From: Geobacter sp.
GTDB lineage: Bacteria > Desulfobacterota > Desulfuromonadia > Geobacterales > Geobacteraceae
Direction: 5' to 3'
Assembly (NCBI GenBank): GCA_016177775.1
Contig: JACOUQ010000004.1
Location: forward strand, 186,001-250,000
Length of the DNA: 64,000 nucleotides
The notes under the pieces were generated by a model. The model had not been told where the DNA came from and ran no database searches. It saw nothing but the letters and a program-made list of their open reading frames with translations. Within the stretch, counting starts at the first letter, position 1, and every line of letters starts with the position of its first letter. Shown one piece after another: positions 24,283-33,501 of this stretch. The translations under genes were made by a program, and so were the position numbers.

Positions 24283-25992
24283 ATGAGCGGCCACATCATC
24301 GGCATATGCGGGCCAACCATAACCGTAGACCTGACGGAACTGAAGCTCTATGACATGGTCCTGGTGGGGGAGGGAGAACTCACCGGCGAGGTAGTTCGCC
24401 TGGAAGAGGACCGGGCCATCGTGCAGGTCTACGAGGATACCCGCGGTCTGGCGGTTGGAGAGCCTGCCAGGGGGCTGGGGGTGCCGCTCACCGTGCGTCT
24501 CGGGCCGGGGCTGCTCGGAAGCATATTCGACGGCCTGCAAAGGCCGCTGGAGCCTCTGCGGGAGGCACAGGGGCCGTTCATCTCCGGCGGCGCCACGGTT
24601 TCTGCCCTGGAAACCGGTGCAAAATGGGACTTCACGCCACTGAAGAAGGCGGGCGAAAAAATCGAGGCTGGAGCCCCCCTCGGCTTCGTGGAAGAGAAGG
24701 GGTTCCAACACACGATTCACGCCATGGAGGGCGGAAAGCTCGCGCGCCTGGCAAAGGGGGAAATCACGCTGGATGAACCGCTGGGAAGCCTGGACAAGGA
24801 CTGCGAGCTTCACCCCCTGCACGACTGGCCGGTACGCAAGCCCCGCCCCTACCGCCGGAAGCTCTCCCCGAACCGGCCGCTGGTCACCGGTCAGCGCATC
24901 GTAGATTTTCTCTACCCCCTGGCCCGCGGCGGCACAGCGATCTTCCCCGGCGGCTTCGGCACCGGCAAGACGATCCTGGAGCAGACCATCGCCAAGTTCG
25001 CCGAGATCGACATCGTGGTCTACGTCGGCTGCGGGGAGCGGGGAAACGAGATGGCGGAGCTGCTGGAGGAGTTCGCGAGCCTTCGCGACCCCTGGACCGA
25101 CAAGCCCCTCATGGACCGGACCATCGTGGTGGCCAACACCTCCAACATGCCGGTGGCCGCGCGGGAGGCCTCCATCTACACCGCGGTGACCATGGCGGAA
25201 TATTACCGGGACATGGGGCACAACGTCCTCTTTCTGGCCGACAGCCTCTCCCGCTGGGCAGAGGCGCTGCGAGAGATCTCCACCTCCCTCGAGGAGATGC
25301 CGGGGGAGGAGGGTTACCCAACCTACCTCGCCTCCCGCCTCGCCTCTTTCATGGAGCGGGCCGGGGCCGTGGAGACCCTGGGGGGAGAGGAAGGCTCCCT
25401 CACCATGATCCTGTCGGTCTCCCCCCCTGGCGGGGACTTCACCGAGCCGGTCACCCAGGCCTGCCTCCGCACTGCCGGCGCCTTCCTGATGCTCGATACC
25501 GCCCTGGCCCACCGCCGCCACTTCCCGGCCATCAACTGGTTCCAGAGTTATTCCCTGTATGAGCGGGCCATGGCGCGGCATTTCGCGGAAGAGGTCGACC
25601 CGAAATGGGTGGATATGCGCAAGGAGTGCCGCAAGATGCTGCAACGGGAGGAATCACTTCGGGAGGTGGCGGAAATCGTGGGGGTGGAGGGGCTTCAGGA
25701 CGCTGACCGCCTCCTCATGAAGGCGGCGGAACGTGTCCGACAGGAATTCCTCTCCCAGAACGCCTACACCGAGGACGCCTTCTCCCCTCCTGACAAGACC
25801 TTGGCGAAGATCGCCGAAATCGTCGAATTTTTCCACGCGGCCGAGAAAAGGCTGAAGGAAGGTGAATTGCTGGATGAGATACTGAAGGGGAAAAATGCTC
25901 GGGAATCTTCTTCGGAACAGGCGGAGGGGAAAAAGCAATCCAGCCGAGATGAAGAGGACAAGCAGGACGAGACAGAGGAAAAGCCTCAATAG
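24283..25992 (+). CDS. ntpA: A/V-type ATPase catalytic subunit A
   Basis: 569 residues. Nucleotide-hydrolysing or -synthesising subunit. The Walker A motif GGFGTGKT is near residue 223. VYVGCGERGNEMAELL follows, and the Walker B aspartate is in HNVLFLADSLSRWAEALRE. The A-subunit-specific bulge domain (about residues 110-190) separates it from F1 beta. The C-terminal tail is acidic and lysine-rich (GKKQSSRDEEDKQDE), longer than usual and probably disordered. The start at 24283 was chosen because family proteins begin MSGxIxGICGPT; upstream codons read through repeat DNA. Two antisense toxin modules follow before ntpB. Confidence 0.96.
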   Translation: MSGHIIGICGPTITVDLTELKLYDMVLVGEGELTGEVVRLEEDRAIVQVYEDTRGLAVGEPARGLGVPLTVRLGPGLLGSIFDGLQRPLEPLREAQGPFISGGATVSALETGAKWDFTPLKKAGEKIEAGAPLGFVEEKGFQHTIHAMEGGKLARLAKGEITLDEPLGSLDKDCELHPLHDWPVRKPRPYRRKLSPNRPLVTGQRIVDFLYPLARGGTAIFPGGFGTGKTILEQTIAKFAEIDIVVYVGCGERGNEMAELLEEFASLRDPWTDKPLMDRTIVVANTSNMPVAAREASIYTAVTMAEYYRDMGHNVLFLADSLSRWAEALREISTSLEEMPGEEGYPTYLASRLASFMERAGAVETLGGEEGSLTMILSVSPPGGDFTEPVTQACLRTAGAFLMLDTALAHRRHFPAINWFQSYSLYERAMARHFAEEVDPKWVDMRKECRKMLQREESLREVAEIVGVEGLQDADRLLMKAAERVRQEFLSQNAYTEDAFSPPDKTLAKIAEIVEFFHAAEKRLKEGELLDEILKGKNARESSSEQAEGKKQSSRDEEDKQDETEEKPQ

Positions 25993-26015
25993 GCAGCTAA
26001 TCCCCTGCGTCCAAT

Positions 26016-26411
26016 TTACCAGATTGTTTTTACGTGGGGATAATTCCGCAGTTTATCGTCCTTTGTCACCAAGGCCGCTCCTAGTGACAACGCGGTGGCT
26101 GCAATAATCCGGTCGGCCGGATCGGCATGAGGGAAGTCCGGCAGCCTGACCGATTCAACGGCAATGGCGCTATCAACTGGCACAAAGCTCAGAAATGGCA
26201 GTGCCTCGCAGCGACAGAGCCAGTCGCGGACATCAAGCACCAACCGCAGCCTGCCGCGCTCCACGAGCAAAGCAATTTCCCAGGAACTGATGCAGGATAC
26301 GTGTACCGACCTTGACTTCATGGCTGCATCAATCGCCTTCTTTGCCGGCTTGCTCAGGGTTGTGGGGTCATTGACCCACCAGAGAAGGACGTGGGTGTCG
26401 AGCACGATCAC
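26016..26411 (-). CDS. vapC: PIN-domain toxin (VapC type)
   Basis: 131 residues. The PIN ribonuclease fold starts IVLDTHVLLWW with the first acidic residue, has SSWEIALLVERGRL with a central glutamate, and ends DPADRIIAATALSLGAALVTKDDKL with the remaining aspartates. All four acidic positions appear to be present, so it is likely active on RNA. The GTG at 26411 is chosen: it overlaps the antitoxin stop as GTGA and has GGGAG upstream. It lies antisense to and inside the ATPase operon, between ntpA and ntpB. Confidence 0.88.
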   Translation of the reverse strand: MIVLDTHVLLWWVNDPTTLSKPAKKAIDAAMKSRSVHVSCISSWEIALLVERGRLRLVLDVRDWLCRCEALPFLSFVPVDSAIAVESVRLPDFPHADPADRIIAATALSLGAALVTKDDKLRNYPHVKTIW

Positions 26412-26641
26412 TTCAGGGTCTCCCAATCTTCTGCCCCTACAGGCTCCAGGGGGGCTTCATATTTAAGGATAGTATTGCGCAGGCCCCGAAAACACTCCTC
26501 CGGATCCGCAACATAGGGGACAACCTTGAGGACCGGTTTGCCATGGTCGGTTATCACCAACTCTTCGCCGGTCTGCTCTATCTTGCGGAAATACTCCAGC
26601 GAATGCGGCTTGAACTGGGATTTTGATACAGATTGCGGCAT
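26408..26641 (-). CDS. Phd/YefM-type antitoxin
   Basis: 77 residues. The N-terminal DNA-binding half (FKPHSLEYFRKIEQTGEELVITDHGKPVLKVVPY) is the Phd/YefM fold. The acidic C-terminal tail (APLEPVGAEDWETLK) should wrap the PIN toxin. The ATG has GGAGGCGAAGC upstream. Toxin and antitoxin overlap by four bases and should be autoregulated from the antitoxin promoter. The pair is oriented against the surrounding ntp genes. Confidence 0.87.
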   Translation of the reverse strand: MPQSVSKSQFKPHSLEYFRKIEQTGEELVITDHGKPVLKVVPYVADPEECFRGLRNTILKYEAPLEPVGAEDWETLK

Positions 26642-26777
26642 GCTTCGCCTCCAACTTTTGAGTTATGACTATGGTAACATGGTCACAATGCAGATGCAAC
26701 CGGGATCATGGAAACCACAAGAAGGAAGTGATTTTTTGAATGTTGGCTTGCGTCTTGATAACTTGATTCGAGTCCTG

Positions 26778-27188
26778 TTACCGCTCCATCCCGTCAAGAA
26801 ATTCTTGCGGCCTCACGATCCTGACTCCGCGAAATTTCCCCAAATCAAGCAAATCCTTGTCGCCGGTCACGATCCACTCGGCCCTGGCGTTTATGGCAGC
26901 GGCAAGAAATTGATCATCATAAGGGTCGCGGCAGGCTCCAGTTACCACTTCTATTACATCGACCACCTCGAAAAACGGCAGGATCTCGTCTTCGACGATC
27001 GCCCGTATCTCGTCCGCCGCCAAGGCAAACTTCGGATAGTGAAGCACTCCATTCAACTCAGCGAATGTTTCCCTGGTGATAACGGGAATGATCTCCCCAT
27101 TTTTCCACAGTTCCTCAAACCTTGCCAAGCGCCCCCTGAAAAGAAGTGCGGAAACCAGGACATTGGTATCGAGAATAACCCGCTTCAC
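26778..27188 (-). CDS. PIN-domain toxin, COG1569 type
   Basis: 136 residues starting from GTG. The PIN fold has RVILDTNVLVSALLF with the first aspartate, TRETFAELNGVL with the glutamate, and DPYDDQFLAAAINARAEWIVTGDKDLL with the last two acidic residues. The GTG at 27188 overlaps the antitoxin stop (GTGA). ATG at 27209 is a longer alternative that overlaps by 25 bases. It belongs to the group usually paired with AbrB-like antitoxins, as here. It is antisense within the ATPase operon. Confidence 0.85.
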   Translation of the reverse strand: MKRVILDTNVLVSALLFRGRLARFEELWKNGEIIPVITRETFAELNGVLHYPKFALAADEIRAIVEDEILPFFEVVDVIEVVTGACRDPYDDQFLAAAINARAEWIVTGDKDLLDLGKFRGVRIVRPQEFLDGMER

Positions 27189-27424
27189 TGTTTCTTCTTT
27201 CGTGCCCATGCAACCGCGTCGGCTACATCCCCTTCGCTTATCCCGAGCTTTTCCATCTTTTCCCGGATGCTCTCCAGGGAGGTGACGATCGGGCTGACCT
27301 TGACAGGCACCAGCACTATCCGGTTCCGCTCTACCCGCGCATCGAAAAGGTCAACGCCGGGGAACCTGTCGGCTATCTCCTTTGGCAGGGTCAATTGGTT
27401 CTTGGCGGTTTTCTTTGCCAGCAT
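27185..27424 (-). CDS. AbrB/MazE-like antitoxin
   Basis: 79 residues. The N-terminal swapped-hairpin DNA-binding domain reads AKKTAKNQLTLPKEIADRF, followed by DARVERNRIVLVPVKV. The C-terminal helices IREKMEKLGISEGDVADAVAWARKK should bind the toxin. The ATG at 27424 has AGGAGG eight bases upstream. It heads the second antisense toxin-antitoxin module between ntpA and ntpB. Confidence 0.85.
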   Translation of the reverse strand: MLAKKTAKNQLTLPKEIADRFPGVDLFDARVERNRIVLVPVKVSPIVTSLESIREKMEKLGISEGDVADAVAWARKKKQ

Positions 27425-27536
27425 ATTCCTTACCTCCTTACTGTAAGGATAATCTAAAATAATGCGGTTCGCAAGAAGAATGGAGGACTGCCCTATCCGT
27501 ATTTGCAGAAGCGAGCCCCGATGATATGCTTTGATT

Positions 27537-28909
<1,373 letters not shown>

Positions 28910-28913
<4 letters not shown>

Positions 28914-29554
28914 TCCACCCGACGCGTACCAACCTGCTCCTGCTGCGAGACAAGACCCGCTCCGTCGTGAATAGCGTCGGCATCCTCAAGGGGAGGCGGC
29001 AGGCGCTCATTCAGGAGTTTCTCTCCTCCACCCTGCATCTGCTCCGCTCGCGTGAAGAAGTGCAGCGCCTCTACGGCAAGGGGATGGCGGAGCTTTGCCT
29101 GGCCCGCGGCATCGAGGGGACGACCACGGTGGCTTCCCTGGAGGCATCCATACCCCGGCCGGTGGGGGTGGAGATCGTGGAGCGAAACGTCATGGGGCTG
29201 CGGTACCGGGACGTGGTTGTCCCCAAATCCCCGGTCCGCTCGCTGGAAACGCGCGGCTATGACTACCGCTTCACCACCCGCCACATGGAGGAGGCCCTGG
29301 CGCTGTTCGAGACGATCGTGGAATCCATGCTGGAGCTGGCAGCCTTCGAAAGCCGGCTGAAGCGGCTGGGAGTCGAGATTCAGCGGATAACCATCCGCAT
29401 TCGCGTGCTGGAGGAAAGGATACTCCCCGCCCTGAACCGGCAGGTACGGACGATCCAGCAGTACATCGGCGAGCGGGAGCGGGAGGCATACTACAGGCTG
29501 AAGAGGTTTAAGGAATTGGGGGAGAAAGGAGCAGCCGCGCGGGTCAGAAGATGA
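28910..29554 (+). CDS. ntpD: A/V-type ATPase subunit D (central rotor shaft)
   Basis: 214 residues forming the long antiparallel coiled coil of the rotor axle. HPTRTNLLLLRDKTRSVVNSVGILKGRRQAL is the N-terminal helix. The C-terminal helix is FESRLKRLGVEIQRITIRIRVLEERILPALNRQVRTI. Both are diagnostic. The ATG overlaps the ntpB stop. It is the last ntp gene; no ntpH or ntpJ homologue follows. Confidence 0.95.
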
Positions 29555-29555
29555 A

Positions 29556-29639
29556 TCAGCGCTCTTTTCCCGGAGAGATGAAGGCCAAGAGGGCGATGCC
29601 CGTCCAGGCGGAGGCCAGCGTGATTATGACGAATTCCAT
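29556..29639 (-). CDS. 27-residue single-pass membrane peptide
   Basis: MEFVIITLASAWTGIALLAF is a membrane helix, followed by ISPGKER, a short charged cytosolic tail. GAGG lies ten bases before the ATG in an exposed loop next to a perfect 10-bp inverted repeat. It is the same size and layout as KdpF-type and other small regulators of membrane complexes, but no partner can be named. It lies downstream of flxA on the same strand and converges with ntpD, with one base between stops. Whether it belongs to the hdr-flx transcript is inferred from position. Confidence 0.5.
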   Translation of the reverse strand: MEFVIITLASAWTGIALLAFISPGKER

Positions 29640-29697
29640 GGTGGTTTCACCTCGCATAGCTGCATGCCACAGCTATTTTCGTTGTTGAAACCACCAT
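29640..29697 (-). promoter_or_regulatory. Structured leader with a 16-codon upstream frame
   Basis: A perfect 10-bp inverted repeat (29640-29649 with 29686-29695; GGTGGTTTCA/TGAAACCACC on the minus strand) encloses a perfect 7-bp repeat ATAGCTG/CAGCTAT (29656-29662, 29670-29676). The ribosome binding site of the 27-residue peptide lies between the arms. A 16-codon frame (29697 to 29647) starts in the first arm and stops beside that site. The layout suggests translational control. Confidence 0.4.
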
Positions 29698-29702
29698 AAT
29701 CG

Positions 29703-29750
29703 ATGCCGGGTCGGACTTCCTTGAGGCAAGTCAAAACCGGGCATTTGTTT
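29703..29750 (+). terminator. Candidate terminator of the ntp operon
   Basis: ATGCC...GGACTT (from 29703) pairs imperfectly with AAGTC...GGGCAT (to 29744), followed on the plus strand by TTGTTTGAAATTT. It is about 150 bases after ntpD and within the leader of the opposite-strand peptide, so certainty is limited. Confidence 0.4.
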
Positions 29751-29763
29751 GAAATTTCAGGAA

Positions 29764-30606
29764 TCAGAACTCCTGCGGCATGGCCTTAACCTGCCGCGCG
29801 GTGAAAACCGGCCCGTCCTTGCAGACATAGACATTCCCCACGTTGCAGCGGCCGCACTTCCCCAGCCCGCACTTCATCCGGTTCTCCAGCGTCGTATAGA
29901 TGGCGTCGTCGGAGAATCCCAGTTTCTCCAGCACCGGCAGGGTGAACTTGATCATCACCGGCGGGCCGCAGACCATCGCCACGGTGTTCTCTGCCGAGGG
30001 GGCCGCCTCATCGAGAATCGTCGGTACGAATCCCACCTTGCCGTCCCATTCCGGCCCGTTCCCGCCAGGGTCCACGGTCTTCACGAGTTTCACGTCGCTT
30101 CTCTCCTCCCACTCCCTCAGCTCCCGCTTGTACACCAGGTCTGCCTCGCTACGCGCGCCATAGACAATGGTGATGTCGCCGAACTTGTCCCGCTGGTCGA
30201 GGCAGTTCCAGATGAGGGTCCGCAAGGGTGGCAGGGCGATGCCGCCGGTCACGAACAACAGGTTCCTGCCGTAGAACTCCTCGATGGGGAAGGAGTTGCC
30301 GTAGGGGCCACGTACCCCGATGGTGTCCCCCGCCTCCAGACCCCGGAGCGCCTCGGTCACCCGCCCGACGGAGCGGAAGCAGCACTCGATGTACCCTTTT
30401 CTGGTGGGGGAGGAGGCGATGCAGAAGGTGGACTCCCCGGCGCCGAAGGCGGAGTACTCGGCAAACTGGCCCGAGCGGAAGGTGAAGTTCTCCCGCACAT
30501 CCTCGTCCTGGAAGACCAGGCGCAGGGTGCGCACGTCCGGGGTTTCGTCGATGATTTCTTCGATGGTTGCGAGATGGGGGAGGTAGATGTTTTTATGATC
30601 GCACAT
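29764..30606 (-). CDS. flxA: FlxA: FAD/NAD(P)-binding oxidoreductase subunit with [2Fe-2S] domain
   Basis: 280 residues, ferredoxin-NADP reductase fold resembling the gamma subunit (HydG) of sulfhydrogenases. The FAD motif region is FRSGQFAEYSAFGAGESTFCIASSP. The NAD(P) site is NLLFVTGGIALPPLRTLI, and AMVCGPPVM is the reductase end motif. The C-terminal cysteines CGLGKCGRCNVG and YVC bind a [2Fe-2S] cluster. In the Flx-Hdr complex this subunit should oxidise NAD(P)H and hand electrons to the iron-sulfur chain toward HdrA. ATG at 30606. It is the last recognised enzyme gene of hdrCBA-flxDCBA. Confidence 0.88.
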   Translation of the reverse strand: MCDHKNIYLPHLATIEEIIDETPDVRTLRLVFQDEDVRENFTFRSGQFAEYSAFGAGESTFCIASSPTRKGYIECCFRSVGRVTEALRGLEAGDTIGVRGPYGNSFPIEEFYGRNLLFVTGGIALPPLRTLIWNCLDQRDKFGDITIVYGARSEADLVYKRELREWEERSDVKLVKTVDPGGNGPEWDGKVGFVPTILDEAAPSAENTVAMVCGPPVMIKFTLPVLEKLGFSDDAIYTTLENRMKCGLGKCGRCNVGNVYVCKDGPVFTARQVKAMPQEF

Positions 30607-30615
30607 GGGAAAGCC

Positions 30616-30779
30616 TTTTGCCACAGACGCAGAGGAAAAATCTAAAGGCACTTGGACGCGGATCGAGGCGAAAAAAGCAGATTTGAAAATCCAAAGTCTT
30701 TTGCATGTGCTTAATCCGCCTTTTTTGTTTTTATCCGCGTCCCATAAAGGTTTTACGCACTCTGCGCCTCAGTGGTGTG
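30616..30779. repeat. CACAGAG-type inverted repeat pair between flxB and flxA
   Basis: GCCACAGACGCAGAGGAAAA (near 30619-30640) is mirrored by CGCACTCTGCGCCTCAGTGG (near 30757-30776). An inner AT-rich hairpin AATCCGCC-TTTTTT-TTTATCCGCG lies between. Same family as 16.5, 35.5 and 39.3 kb. It separates flxB from flxA by 174 bp within the operon. Confidence 0.6.
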
Positions 30780-30780
30780 A

Positions 30781-31785
30781 TTATTTTTTGCTTATTTCTT
30801 CAAGAACGGCGGCGATGTCAATCCCGACGGGGCAGGCGCGGATGCAGCGGCCGCAGCCGGTGCAGAGGGTCTTGCCGAACTTGTCGTCGTAGTACTTGAA
30901 CTTGTGCATGATCCGGTTCCGGTAACGCTTGGGCTGCGCGTCGCGCGGGTTGTGGCCGGAGGCGTGGTTGGTGAACTTGCCGAACCCGCAGGCGTCCCAG
31001 CTTTTCCGCCGGCAACCCTTCGTCTCGCCACCTTCGTCGACAATGTCGAAGCAATGGCAGGCAGGGCAGACAAAGGCGCAGGCGCCGCAACCGGCACAGC
31101 GCTCGGATATCTCGGCCCAGAGGGGGTTTTCGAAGTTGCCGTCGAGCCAGGACTTGATCCTGGCCAGGTCGAGTTTCTCTCCCGCCGGTTCGGCCTGCGG
31201 TAGAGCCTTGGCAGCTTCGGCATCGGTGAAAAGCTGCGGAAATTCCGCCAGAAGCTTCTCCCCCTTCTCTGTTACCGCCTCGCAGGCGTACCCTCCGCCT
31301 TCCAGCGGCGTGAGAAAGAGGTCTGAGCCGCGCGGGTCAGCCGGAGACAAGCCCACGGAGGTACAGAAGCAGGCGTCATCACAGCTGGTGCAGGCAAGGC
31401 CGATGATGGTGGTCTTGCGCCGCCGTTCCAGGTAGAACTTGTCTTTGTAGTCCCAGGAGAAGACCGCGTCGAGGATGCCGGGGGCCGCAGCGTCGCACGG
31501 GCGCGCTCCCACGATCACCGTTTCCGGGAACTGGCTGGGGTCCACGTCTGCGACCTTCACACCCTCCGTCGTCTTCTCGAAGGAGAGGATGTTCTCGCAG
31601 AGCGGGAAGAATGCCTCCTTGGCGGAGCGTCGGGGAAGTTCGCCCAGTATCAGTTCCCCGCCACTGGCCAGCGGCTCGTAAAGGGTGATGCTGCCGGCCC
31701 GCCTGGGGCCCACAACCCTGGTCCCCTTCTTGACGAGGAGGTCGATGAGGGCGCGGAGGTTCTGTTCGGTGATGGTCTTTTGCAT
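30781..31785 (-). CDS. flxB: FlxB: sulfhydrogenase beta-like iron-sulfur subunit
   Basis: 334 residues, similar in layout to HydB / anaerobic sulfite reductase A. The N-terminal 210 residues carry conserved cysteine motifs (VIVGARPCDAAAPGI; GLACTSCDDACFCTS). The C-terminal part has two [4Fe-4S] ferredoxin motifs, CAGCGACAFVCPACHC and CTGCGRCIRACPVG. It should relay electrons between FlxA and FlxC/HdrA. The assignment of letters B versus C in Flx nomenclature follows gene order and is less certain than the family. ATG at 31785. A pair of 20-base palindromes lies between it and flxC. Confidence 0.82.
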   Translation of the reverse strand: MQKTITEQNLRALIDLLVKKGTRVVGPRRAGSITLYEPLASGGELILGELPRRSAKEAFFPLCENILSFEKTTEGVKVADVDPSQFPETVIVGARPCDAAAPGILDAVFSWDYKDKFYLERRRKTTIIGLACTSCDDACFCTSVGLSPADPRGSDLFLTPLEGGGYACEAVTEKGEKLLAEFPQLFTDAEAAKALPQAEPAGEKLDLARIKSWLDGNFENPLWAEISERCAGCGACAFVCPACHCFDIVDEGGETKGCRRKSWDACGFGKFTNHASGHNPRDAQPKRYRNRIMHKFKYYDDKFGKTLCTGCGRCIRACPVGIDIAAVLEEISKK

Positions 31786-31796
31786 TCGGTTTCCAT

Positions 31797-31868
31797 GTAG
31801 GGGCGCAGCATGCTGCGCCCTTTCGTCGTCTGTGTCCCAAAGGCGGGCGCAGCATGCTGCGCCCCTAC
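31797..31868. repeat. Two copies of the GTAGGGGC palindrome, flxC-flxB gap
   Basis: The perfect 20-base palindrome GGGCGCAGCATGCTGCGCCC occurs at 31801-31820 and 31845-31864. The outer GTAG/CTAC ends face outward, making a larger inverted pair. The same 20 bases occur at 15638. Confidence 0.85.
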
Positions 31869-31872
31869 GAAA

Positions 31873-32820
31873 TCATTTGATGAAACTCTGATCGTCGTCT
31901 TCCCGGTATTCGTTCAGCGGCCCCTTCTCCTTTGGCTCCAGCCCCGCCTCGTGGCCGTATAGCTCCTTCAGCTCCCTGGCCATCTTCCGGTTGAGGAGGT
32001 TGAGCGGGATGTCCATCGGGCAGGCCCGCTCGCACTCGGCGCAGCCGGCACAGCGCCCCGCCAGGTGCATGGCCCGCACAATGTGCCACGCCATGTTTCC
32101 AGCCGGACGGGGGGTTGCTTCCACTGCCTGGGGGCGGTTCCGGTCGCAGATGCACTGCTCGCAGTAGCAGAAGGGGCAGAGGCTCCGGCAGGCCATGCAG
32201 CGGATACAACGTGAGAAGTGTTCCTTCCAGAAGGCCCAGCGCGCTGCCGGGGTCATTGCCTCCAGCCTGGCCAGCTCTTCCGCCTCGACGGGTGAGAATT
32301 CGGGAAGCGGCGGGAGGCTCCCTGCCACCACGTCGGCACCTTCAGGGGCGTGAACCCTGCACTCCCGGCATTTGCGCGCGATGTTCTTTTCCGCCAGCGG
32401 GGCATCCCTGTCCGCGCCGCTGCCGTACACCCCGGCGCAGGCCACGCCGATGATTACCACGTCCTCCCGTTTGAGCTGGGATTCCCCCATCAGCCCGGCC
32501 AAGGCACGCATGTCGCACCCCTTGGCCACCACGGCCAGCCTACCCTTTCCCTTGACCTCTTTCTTGGCGCGGGTGAGATAAAGGGCGAGGTTGTTGACGC
32601 AGGCGGGGGAGAAGATGAGCTCCTGTGCTTTTTCCGGTGAGGTGACGATGGCTGGGATGGCGGTCCCGTTTCTTCTGCCGGGAATGTAGCCAATCACTGC
32701 GGCCACTGCTCCTTCGGTGAGAAGTTTTGCCGCCTCGGCGCGGATCGCTTCGGTGGCGCCGGCGTAGGCTGTGATGTCGATGGTAGCCGGTGCTTCGATT
32801 TTCTTTGCAAGGTCAATCAT
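31873..32820 (-). CDS. flxC: FlxC: double [4Fe-4S] ferredoxin-type subunit
   Basis: 315 residues. The N-terminal 180 residues resemble coenzyme F420-reducing hydrogenase beta-type proteins, with AVVAKGCDMRALAGLMGE, IIGVACAGVYG and the pair ARKCRECRVH. The C-terminal part has dense cysteine motifs CIRCMACRSLCPFCYCEQC and CAGCAECERACPMD, enough for two or three [4Fe-4S] clusters. It is one of the two iron-sulfur relay subunits of FlxABCD. ATG at 32820. It follows flxD on the minus strand after an 84-bp gap filled by palindromic repeats. Confidence 0.8.
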   Translation of the reverse strand: MIDLAKKIEAPATIDITAYAGATEAIRAEAAKLLTEGAVAAVIGYIPGRRNGTAIPAIVTSPEKAQELIFSPACVNNLALYLTRAKKEVKGKGRLAVVAKGCDMRALAGLMGESQLKREDVVIIGVACAGVYGSGADRDAPLAEKNIARKCRECRVHAPEGADVVAGSLPPLPEFSPVEAEELARLEAMTPAARWAFWKEHFSRCIRCMACRSLCPFCYCEQCICDRNRPQAVEATPRPAGNMAWHIVRAMHLAGRCAGCAECERACPMDIPLNLLNRKMARELKELYGHEAGLEPKEKGPLNEYREDDDQSFIK

Positions 32821-32834
32821 TGAGCAATGCCTTC

Positions 32835-32903
32835 GTAGGGGCGAGGCATGCCTCGCCCTGGTTTAGCTGCCTGTTTGATGGGCGACGCATGCGTCGCCCC
32901 TAC
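32835..32903. repeat. GTAGGGGC palindromic repeat pair, flxD-flxC gap
   Basis: Two perfect 20-base palindromes, GGGCGAGGCATGCCTCGCCC (32839-32858) and GGGCGACGCATGCGTCGCCC (32880-32899), with outward GTAG and CTAC ends. They fill most of the space between the two genes. Confidence 0.85.
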
Positions 32904-32904
32904 A

Positions 32905-33408
32905 TTACGAAATCGCCTCGTACGCCTCTTGCAGCTCCGGAGTGTCCACCTTCCCCGACCATTGCTCCTCCAGCTCCAGCTCCTTGAACTCCCGCATCGG
33001 CCCCATACTTCGGACCCGCTCGGTGAGGCCAGTCACCACCTCCACCCACTTTCCCCCCTCGGCGGCTGAGACCCAGGAGAACTGGAGACGATTGAGATCA
33101 ACGCCAACAAAGTCGAGAAGCTGCCGGAAGGCGGCGAAGCGCCGGCGAGCATGGAAGTTGCCCGCCATGTAGTGGCAATCGCCGGGATGGCATCCGGAAA
33201 CCAGCACCCCGTCCGCCCCCTTCTGAAAGGCGCGCAGGATGAAGACCGGGTCGATACGCCCGGTGCAGGGGAACTTCAGGACCCGCACGTTTGGCGGGTA
33301 CTGCATGCGGGAGGTCCCGGCGAGATCTGCCCCGGCGTATGTGCACCAGGTGCAGACGAAAGCTGCTATCTTTGGTTCGAAGTCGTGGTTTTTATGTGCA
33401 GCGTGCAT
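32905..33408 (-). CDS. flxD: FlxD: MvhD-like electron transfer subunit
   Basis: 167 residues. MvhD family [2Fe-2S] protein, the adaptor between an electron donor module and HdrA. Motifs: AAFVCTWCTYAGADLAG, LKFPCTGRIDP and SGCHPGDCHY, which hold the five cysteine ligands. The ATG at 33408 has GAGG seven bases upstream; upstream codons run into repeat DNA. In this cluster FlxD should accept electrons from FlxA-C and pass them to the HdrA flavin. Confidence 0.92.
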   Translation of the reverse strand: MHAAHKNHDFEPKIAAFVCTWCTYAGADLAGTSRMQYPPNVRVLKFPCTGRIDPVFILRAFQKGADGVLVSGCHPGDCHYMAGNFHARRRFAAFRQLLDFVGVDLNRLQFSWVSAAEGGKWVEVVTGLTERVRSMGPMREFKELELEEQWSGKVDTPELQEAYEAIS

Positions 33409-33418
33409 ATATGTCCTC

Positions 33419-33493
33419 GTAGGGGCGGACCTGCGTGTCCGCCCTTGTAGGCGTTGCATTGAATGCCGGGCGGACGCACAGGTCCGCCCCTAC
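33419..33493. repeat. GTAGGGGC palindromic repeat pair, hdrA-flxD gap
   Basis: GTAGGGGCGGACCTGCGTG... (from 33419) and ...CGCACAGGTCCGCCCCTAC (to 33493) form a long inverted pair. Each half is itself a hairpin. It lies a few bases from the hdrA stop. Confidence 0.85.
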
Positions 33494-33501
33494 CGAATTC
33501 C

